Of a stretch of 64,000 bases of DNA, positions 57,047 through 64,000 are shown in pieces. A program made the translations under genes and the position numbers. Source of the DNA: Trichosporon coremiiforme (taxonomy: Eukaryota; Basidiomycota; Tremellomycetes; Trichosporonales; Trichosporonaceae); NCBI GenBank assembly GCA_039545355.1, contig BCJJ01000019.1:370076-434075 (forward strand). Direction: 5' to 3'. The notes beneath the pieces are model-generated. The model did no database searches. It saw only the letters and a list, made by a program, of their open reading frames with translations, and was not told where the DNA came from. Positions within the stretch are counted from its first letter, which is position 1, and every line of letters starts with the position of its first letter.

Positions 57047-57346
57047 ATGTTCCCGACACTCGCCCGCATGAATGCCGCCGCGCCCGGCGCCAAGACGCAC
57101 TACCTCATCCGCCTCGTGCGCTCCCCCATCGGCCTTCCCGCACGCTCCAAGGCCAACCTCGACGCCCTTGGTCTTTACCGTCTCCACCAGAAGGTGCTGC
57201 AGAAGCACGACGTTGCTGCCGCCGGAAAGATCCTCAAGGTCAAGGAACTCGTTGAGGTTGAGAACGTTGAGTACGAGGAGGGCCTCAAGGCGCTCGCCAG
57301 GAGACGGCCTGAGGGCTCCGGCGTCGAGGTCATCGGAAAGTACTAG
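57047..57346 (+). CDS. MRPL33: Mitochondrial ribosomal protein uL30m
   Basis: A large-subunit protein of the mitochondrial ribosome. The gene is intronless and codes 99 residues. The signature is THYLIRLVRSPIGLPARSKA, leading to LDALGLYRLHQKVLQKHD, the uL30 fold. The C-terminus VKELVEVENVEYEEGLKALA is longer than the bacterial L30, as in fungal MRPL33. The short basic start (MFPTLARMNAAAPGAK) may act as targeting signal. An internal ATG at residue 8 is also possible. Confidence 0.92.
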   Translation: MFPTLARMNAAAPGAKTHYLIRLVRSPIGLPARSKANLDALGLYRLHQKVLQKHDVAAAGKILKVKELVEVENVEYEEGLKALARRRPEGSGVEVIGKY

Positions 57347-57701
57347 GCGTCGGGATAGATATGGAAGGATAGGCGATGACCCGCCGAGGCGGAGGAGGGA
57401 GACGAGGAAGACCACGGTAGCAGAGTTCATCGATTAGGAGGTACGTCTCTGCCGATCACACCGATGGATTTGCCCGCTGACAAACACAGTAACATCATTG
57501 TTTTAGACACATGCACTGCATCATTTCTCAACGCAAATATATCCCAGCTATTAACGTCAGCAACCCAATACACGGAAAGTGATGAGATGGAACTGGGAAA
57601 ACGCGCTGACGAAGTAATCATGTCGCGGAAAAAAAGCTTAATTGTGTATATAGATTGGCGGCGTTCACCGATCCGCATGTGCAATCCGCTACCCCAAATC
57701 C
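57347..57701. other. Intergenic: between MRPL33 and tRNA-Ala
   Basis: The left part is the MRPL33 3' UTR. From 57480 on the sequence is AT-rich, as expected upstream of a tRNA. A 113-codon frame runs through the tRNA and is rejected. Confidence 0.5.
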
Positions 57702-57786
57702 GGGGAAATCGTCTAGTGGTAAGACACAGACTTTGCATTAACCTTGCAACATGTCTGCAACCGGTGTTCGATTCACCGTTTCTCCA
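57702..57786 (+). tRNA. tRNA-Ala (anticodon TGC) with a 14-nt intron
   Basis: The acceptor stem pairs GGGGAAA with TTTCTCC and is followed by A at 57786. It contains the G3-U70 pair that is the identity element of alanine tRNAs. The D-arm is GTC/GAC, the anticodon stem is CAGAC (57727-57731)/GTCTG (57753-57757), and the T-arm is CGGTG-TTCGATT-CACCG. The loop reads T, T, TGC (57734-57736), A37. An intron at 57738-57751 (TTAACCTTGCAACA) sits after position 37. The mature length is 71 nt. T5 at 57789-57793 is the terminator. A Gln (TTG) reading would not pair the anticodon stem. Confidence 0.92.
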
Positions 57787-58054
57787 ACTTTTTCGGTCCC
57801 CCTAACTGTAATGATGTCTCCATGTGTTCTTGAATAATAGCGTGCATGCATCTCCTGTAGAGTTCTCGTCAGCAGAATGGTAGTTGCAAGGACACACATG
57901 CAGCTCGTGTTGTGTGTCGTGTGTCGGGCGCAATGTGGAGGACGTTTGAGTGGCAACGGAGCCAAAATTACATTGGTTGACGCGACTGACATTTGTTTTG
58001 ACGCGCCGTCTAGTCGACATTACATTACTCATCCGACCACTCTTCTCCACCGCC
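57787..58054. other. Promoter of the RDH54 gene
   Basis: A 268-bp space between the tRNA terminator and the RDH54 start. No further feature is recognised. Confidence 0.45.
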
Positions 58055-61000
58055 ATGGACGACTACGACGACTCGAGCGCGCTGCTCGACGACATATTCG
58101 CGTCCGTCGATGCGGCCGAGAACCCTGCCGCGGTCGCCAATTCGTGCGACGAGGAGAGCGACCTCGACGAGCCAAAGGAGCTTCCCCCCACACAGGGTGT
58201 GCCGGCGATCCCGGCTGCGGTGCACGCGCGCGTCGCAGGCGTTCCGAAAGGCACACCGCTCCGTCGACCACTCGGACCAGCGACAACAACCAGGAGTCCC
58301 GGCTTACTGAGGACGCCTGTCAGTGCACAGCGGCCGGCTCCGCCTGCGAGCATGGGTGGAGGCGGAGAGTTTGAGTACTGGATGGTGCAATGGTGAGCTC
58401 CCAGGAGAAGAACAGTAGCTGACTGAACAGGAGGAAGCCGCAACAGAGGAAGGTGAGCACAGCTTGCGATACGATCGAGCTAACCCTTAGCACAGTGAGT
58501 AGAGAGCAGAACTAAGTAATGCATACAAGAACTAACGCGCGCAGAGACATGGGACGGCGACGCTTTCTTGAGGATACAGGGGCAGAAGGCGTCTATGTAC
58601 TCGGAGGAAGGCAAATTGTGAGTGCCTCATCCTTGAGAGCTCTACTGACCCCCAGTCTGGGTAGTTCCAAGTTTGCGAAGGGTCGGCCTTCACCAGGAAT
58701 GGAGTTCATGCTCGCAGGCATGGAGTGCGAGATCGACCGTCGAAGCTCTAAGGAAGAGTGAGTGCTGTTCGGAGCGCTGCTTAGCTGACAACAGGTTCGA
58801 CAGAACGATCGGCGGTACAGATCCGGGCGGCGCAGCGGAAGACGAGACGCCTAAGAAGACATCCGTCACCATTGCGCGCACACCTCGACCCGCTTTCAAG
58901 TCTCCACTCATGCAACGCCCGTTCACGGAACCGATCCAGAGCTCGCGGCTGCGAGGCGGCTCGCAGTCGTCCGAAGCCCCGACATCATCTCCCGCGCTGT
59001 TCCATCGACCCCGCGAGCTGCCACCCCGAAAGTGGTCTCCTCGACGTCCTTCTACTCGAAACCTGTAGTGGCACCGAAAGCAGTCGCCTCATTATCATTC
59101 TATGGGAAACCTACTGCGAAAACGTCACCCAGAAAGAAGCTGCATGTTGGCAGCGCGACATCGGGGAAGGACATTGAGGCGTGGGGAGGGGCTTTACACG
59201 ACCCGAATGCACCTGGGGCCGTCGTCATGGAACGGCCATCCATAAAAGAGGCGGAGCAGAAGTAAGTTGGGTGTGCCTCGCGATAGCTGACTGAAAGGAG
59301 AACCACGATCAACGACGTTGTCCTGGATCCACTGCTGTCGAGGAGAATGCGAGAGCACCAGAAGGAAGGCGTCAAGGTTTGTCTCTTGCACGGTCACAAC
59401 TGACACCAGTTCATGTACCGCTGCGTCATGGGAATGACCGGGTCTGGCGCGAACGGCTGCATTCTCGCGGATGAGATGGGCTTGGGGAAGACTTTGCAGA
59501 CTATCGCGCTGATTTACACGCTGTGCAGTAAGCTTTGTCGCCTTTTCTTAAGCTGACCTTCAAGAGCAATCACCGTTTCTCAATGAGAGTCAAGTGTTGG
59601 TTTGGCGAACACCGTATTGCAACTGACCTCGCAGGATTGGCCGAGCGCTCGTGGTCTGCCCAGCGACGCTGATCAACAATTGGAAACAGGAGTTCTTGAC
59701 TTGGTGAGCAGGACTGAAGAGAAGACACTGACGGGAAGGCTCCCGCGGACATTTAGGGTGATGGCCGTGGACGAGAAGAACGATGCGAAAATCACAAACT
59801 TCGTAGGTTGGCAAAGTCGGCTGTGGCTGACGACAGACTCACAACCGTGGCGTTCAGGTCCTCATCATCAGCTATGAGAGGGTGAGTTGTGGGACTTTGC
59901 AGGGCTAACTATCTACAGCTTCGCAATGAAATGTACGTTGGTATTTAGCTCAGGCGATTGACGGTATAGCAAACATCTCGCGGCGTGTCAGCCCAAGATC
60001 GACCTGATCGTGTGCGACGAAGGGCACCGTCTGAAGAAGTCTGGTGGGAGCAAGACTTCACGGATGTTTGACGAGCTCAGCACGAACCGACGAATCAGTA
60101 TGTGCTCGCCACACTATGCGCAGAGCTGATGACAGTCTTGTCTGGGACTCCTGTCCAGAACGATCTCGGCGAATACTGGGCCATGGCGAACTTCGTCTGC
60201 CCAGGCGTCATGGGCACTTACTCTCAATTCCAAAAGCAGTACGAGAACCCAATCGTCAGAGCCCGCGCGGCAAGCTGCACACAGGCGATTGCAGAGAAGG
60301 GCAGACAACTGTCCAAAGAGGTAAGCTGGATTCACTCGCCTCATGAGCTAACACGCAGCTGCGAGAACTTTCCCTCGAGTTCCTCCTGCGTCGTACCGCC
60401 GATGTTCTAACCAACTACCTGCCCACGAAGACGGAGTATGTGGTTTTCGTCGCACCCACACAAGCCCAACTAGACGTGTATCGCAAGCTACTTGATGGTG
60501 TGGAGATGGGAACTATGATTCGCCAGTTCTTGCCGATGAGTGAGTTGTCGTCTCCATGCTCAACTAACGCCCCAGTTGCTATGCTGAAGAAAGTGGCGAA
60601 TTCTCCAGCGGTAAGCCAGCCAACGCGAATCGGAGAAACTCACAATCCCAGCTCCTTCATAGCAAGAAGGACGACGAAGACGCCGTAGACGAGTCAGGGT
60701 TAAACATGAGCGTTGCTCTGTCGGCAGTTCCCAGAAGCCGCAACCTGGACATCGCGCTGAGCGGTGAGTGCACTGATCATCCCCCGACTGACACAGTAGG
60801 CAAGTTGATGACCCTCGACCGGATCCTGAAGCTCGTGCATGCCACGCGGGACGAAAAGGTTGTGGTGGTGTCAAGCTCGACCGCGGCTCTGGATCTCATT
60901 GAGGAGCTGTGTAACATGCGCAAATACAAGACCAGGCGTCTCGACGGCAATACGCCTCAGAAACAGCGCCAGGATCTTGTGAACTCTTTTAACAGGGAAT

Positions 61001-62284
61001 CGAGGTTAGCCAGCATGGTCTTCCTCTTGAGCACCAAGGCGGGTGGAGCCGGAATTAACCTAATCGGAGCCTCAAGATTGGTGCTGTTCGACAGCGACTG
61101 GTGAGTAGCCACGCAAGGGAAGAGCTGACAGGAAGGAACCCAGCGCATGATTTGCAGGCCATGGGTCGCATCCATCGGTAAGACACGAGAGAGAGGTTCC
61201 AACTAACGTCTAGTGACGGCCAGAAGAAGCAAGTCTACATTTATCGCCTTCTCACCACCAATACGATCGACGAGAAGATCTACCAGCGGCAGCTGACGAA
61301 GGTTGGGCTGTCCGACCAGATGATGGGCCAGGGTGTTGCGGCCGATGGCAAAGACTCTAAGGACTGTACGTTGTCATGTTGGATTACGCTGACCCCAGCT
61401 TTCTCAACTGAGGAGCTCCGTGATATCTTTACCTTCAGGACGTTGACGGGCGGCTGCCAGACTCGTAAGCTGAACGTATGTCGACATGTAGCTGACAATC
61501 GCAGATGACTTGCTCGAGTGCAACTGTCAGGGAAAGGGGATCGTCGAACAGAGGCGCAACTCTTCGAGCACCATCACAGCCGACAACGGTTCTGAGGATA
61601 GTGATGAGGATCCCATGGAGACATCTTTCGTACTGGCAAGTCAGTACGACGGAGCAAGTGAACGCCGGAAGGTTAGTCAATGTTCCCTACACAGAGCTGA
61701 CAAGACAGGAGGCGCGAGCCCAGAAGGCGAAGCTCGCCGCTCTCAAGGAGTGGTCGCACGTCAACGCCCTCGACTACCAGTGCTTCAAACACCTGAAAGA
61801 CACGCTGCTGCACAACGATCTCAGCGAGCGTGCCAGTGCTCTGCCGAAGGTCACCCCGAGTGTGACCATCCCGGCTAACGGCGAGGTCGGGACGGGCGAC
61901 CTTCTTCCTCGCAAGAAGACTCGTCGCATCGTCAGCGACTCGGAAGACAGCGACACCGAGGCGATCGTCGCGGACAACGACAGCGTTGGCGAGGACGACG
62001 CCGACGTGAACGGCCGCTACTTATCACCCATCGTCAAGACTGAAGGCGAGATCACTGACGTCAGCAACGAGGAGGACGAGCCCCGTCAGTCAATGCGTGT
62101 CAAGATTAAGAACGGCGCATCGCGAGCGGGCAGCGTGGCCTCCACTGGTCGCAAGCGCCGCGCCGAGTCTACCGAGTCCGACAATGCGGTCGAGACATTC
62201 GACCTGCAAGAGCTTGCGGACCAGGGGCACGGCGGACGAGTCCTGTTCGTATTCGAGAAGGTCGCGAAGCCGCAATACGGCTAG
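58055..62284 (+). CDS. RDH54: SNF2-family recombination translocase RDH54/RAD54B
   Basis: This dsDNA translocase remodels Rad51/Dmc1 filaments in homologous recombination. About twenty short introns split the gene; the first exons are 58055-58392, 58431-58452 and a 4-nt exon 58491-58494, and the last ends at 62284. The N-terminal part contains [18 protein letters not shown] and [16 protein letters not shown], typical of the Rad54B branch. Helicase motifs follow: [15 protein letters not shown] (Q region), [20 protein letters not shown] (Walker A), [41 protein letters not shown], then [20 protein letters not shown] and [18 protein letters not shown]. The tail has [15 protein letters not shown] and a long acidic, Ser-rich region. 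Not every internal boundary was fixed. Confidence 0.9.
58491..58494 (+). other. Four-nucleotide coding exon (CACA) of RDH54
   Basis: Intron 58453-58490 ends GCTAACCCTTAG and intron 58495-58544 starts GTGAGTAG and ends CTAACGCGCGCAG. CACA between them supplies the His codon and the first base of the Lys codon in RKHKTWDGD. Joining the flanking exons directly gives a stop after eight codons. Confidence 0.8.
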
Positions 62285-62396
62285 GCGCTGGGTTAGAAAC
62301 TGTATCTGTACATTACCACTGGCATGTCACCTGCACTGTGATCAGAAATGTGAATGATATGCCATGCTCTCTGCCTGTCTCGTGTCTAAATCACCC

Positions 62397-63174
62397 TTAC
62401 TGCGCCGTCGTCTTAGCCTCGGCCTCGGCGGCGGCCTTGAGCTTAGCCGCCTCTCTCCTCATCTGCTCCATGATACCAGACGCCTTGCGCGAGATGCGCT
62501 CGATCTCCGGCGCGGCCGGGATGTGCTCGAGCTCGGGGCGGAAGTCGACCGAGCGCAGCGTGAAGTGCTTGCGCTTCGAGATTGGCCGTCCATGGATGAT
62601 CGTGACGTGGTCGCCGACGCGGCCCTCTGCGCAATGTCAGCTGTTGTCCTCGCTTCCTGTACAGGCATCTGGGCTGTTCCAACTCGCTGTCCTCGCTGGA
62701 TCAAAGCCAGCAAGATCGGGTCAGCAGTGACTTGGCAAGCCGTATGGCTTCGCCGATCCCGCTACCGCACAGCTCTACCAAAGTTTACTCACGCTCCTCC
62801 GGGTCGTGAACGAGCATCTTGTGCGTCTTGAACATCATCTTGAGGAGCTTGGGGTGCGGACGCTTGCTGCCGATCTGGGGTTAGCTTCGACTACCACTCT
62901 TGAACTGAGCGAGATGGGGTCATGGCTAAAGCGATGGCGGCAGTTTCAGACACAGCGAAAGATTCTCCGCAGCCTAAAGCACACGGTTTGACATGCAGTG
63001 TCGTCGCAGAGTCGTCGTACCGCCGCGTCGAATCACTGCTTAGGCCGTGCCGAGGAAACGAGGAAGGTCGAGTAAAGGTGGGGATGGAAGGGGAGGAAGT
63101 CAACGCACAGTGACGGTGATCGTCTTGGCCATAGCCCCCGTCTTCGTGACGACGCCAGTGAGAATGTTGGGCAT
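62397..63174 (-). CDS. MRPS17: Mitochondrial ribosomal protein uS17m
   Basis: A small-subunit protein of the mitochondrial ribosome. Exons 63174-63109, 62874-62793 and 62626-62397 join in phase to 125 residues. The protein starts MPNILTGVVTKTGAMAKTIT, the usual opening of uS17, and continues with VTIGSKRPHPKLLKMMFKTH, LVHDPEEQGRVGDHVTIIHG and RPISKRKHFTLRSVDFRPEL. A charged helical tail (IMEQMRREAAKLKAAAEAEA) extends beyond the bacterial length, as in fungal mitochondrial S17. The gene converges with RDH54, with 112 bp between the stop codons. Its first intron (234 nt) is long. Confidence 0.92.
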
Positions 63175-64000
63175 GTTGTCGGCAGTGTGGTCGTTGTAGT
63201 CGTTGTTTTCAAGATGCTCAAGCACGGCTCAGCAAAAGTCGGCCAGTTGCTCACAAGAGTTCGGAGGTCAAGGGCAATCTTGAAATCGCGAAATATTGCA
63301 ACGTGCTTCTCGCATGGCTGTCTCATGGCTGATGTTATTTGACCCGCCCTGATTTGATCTGCTCGTATCCCGTGCCCCGTGATCTGGTGATCTGGTGATC
63401 CGGTGATCACGCTAGGTCGAGTAGAAGAGAGCCCTGCAGCCGCGGCTGCGGCAGCCTGCAGCTTGCGGATTCGCGGGCGCGAACGGCCCAGCGCTGCTGT
63501 CGCTGCGCTGCCCTGCATGCTTCGAGCCCTTCGAACCTCCTCACATGCTCTCATCCTTCCGGTTCCGAAACGACAGGCGGACGGGCAGCGACGTACGACG
63601 CCGGTGCATGTGCGTTTCATCACGTGCGGTGCAGCAAAACTTGCGGCATGAGGCCATCCATGGTGTCACCAATGCGTCTCACTCGAGCGGTCTGGTCTGG
63701 GCCGGCCGCGCCATAGAGGACTGCGCAGAAAGCGAGGACTGGCCGCGTCCGGACACTGAGGAGTGAGGATCGAGGTTCTGGGGGCCCGGTGGTCCCATAA
63801 ACCTGTGTATCTGTGTGCTACGTGCTGCATGTGGAGGCACGAGGCTGTGGAACGCTGTGTGCCTGCCTTGGGAGAGCGACCAGTGCCGTGTGCAGGAGTC
63901 TGGAGTCTCGAGGCGTCTGCAGCTCTTACGGCGGCTGTGCCCATCGGTGATTGGGAACCCTGCAGGAAGGGAGCCAAGAGGGCTTCTGTCTGGACCGGCC
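63175..64000. other. Upstream of MRPS17 to the window edge, no gene seen
   Basis: The part near 63175 is the MRPS17 promoter. A short tandem repeat lies at 63379-63410. Frames up to 196 codons exist on both strands, but none has a domain or splice pattern. A gene entering from the right edge cannot be excluded. Confidence 0.45.
63379..63410. repeat. Four tandem GTGATCTG-like 8-mers
   Basis: GTGATCTG, GTGATCTG, GTGATCCG and GTGATCAC stand head to tail, about 200 bp upstream of the MRPS17 start codon. Confidence 0.8.

Noticed and set aside
57734..57736. Gln (TTG) or Cys (GCA) identity for the tRNA at 57702
   Set aside because: Only the TGC placement leaves a paired anticodon stem with T33, and the G3-U70 pair marks alanine.

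Overview
The window is nuclear DNA of a GC-rich, intron-dense fungus. Genes are split by many very short introns (about 35-70 nt) with GTGAGT-type donors, a GCTGAC or GCTAAC branch point close to the acceptor, and CAG or TAG acceptors. With CT-rich leaders and spliced tRNAs this fits a basidiomycete yeast of the Tremellomycetes, probably Trichosporonales (inference; no rRNA marker is present). I see no transposon, rRNA or CRISPR array.

Layout. 1-2030: 3' part missing of an unknown disordered protein. 2971-3079: spliced tRNA-Glu. 3.7-19.1 kb: PEX11, a Tctex-1 dynein light chain, a 2OG-Fe(II) oxygenase, the multifunctional beta-oxidation enzyme (FOX2/MFE-2, ending in SKL), a phosducin-like protein, a SET methyltransferase and a PMP47/ANT1-type peroxisomal carrier. 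19.3-28.5 kb: an unknown protein, a GGQ ribosome-rescue factor, an ATF1-like bZIP factor and the Rab exchange factor SEC2. 29.1-38.5 kb: 5-oxoprolinase and the FAD glycerol-3-phosphate dehydrogenase GUT2 with EF-hands, then a gene-poor 2 kb. 38.5-49.6 kb: nucleoporin NIC96, the Rab GTPase SEC4, N-acetylglutamate synthase ARG2, the NEDD8 gene RUB1 and a large disordered unknown. 49.7-64 kb: PRMT5, a CDF zinc transporter, ornithine carbamoyltransferase ARG3, mitochondrial uL30m, spliced tRNA-Ala, the recombination translocase RDH54/RAD54B and mitochondrial uS17m.

Genes that work together: PEX11, FOX2 and the PMP47 carrier serve peroxisome proliferation, beta-oxidation and ATP supply within 15.5 kb. 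SEC2 is the exchange factor for SEC4, and both are here. ARG2 and ARG3 are two steps of ornithine/citrulline synthesis. uL30m, uS17m and the GGQ factor serve the mitochondrial ribosome. None is an operon. Whether any clustering exceeds chance needs comparison with related genomes.

The most unusual gene-structure signal is a four-nucleotide coding exon in RDH54; skipping it breaks the frame and loses a conserved-looking segment. RUB1 has two 18-nt coding exons. Exon limits below come from splice motifs, reading phase and protein similarity judged by eye, without transcript data.
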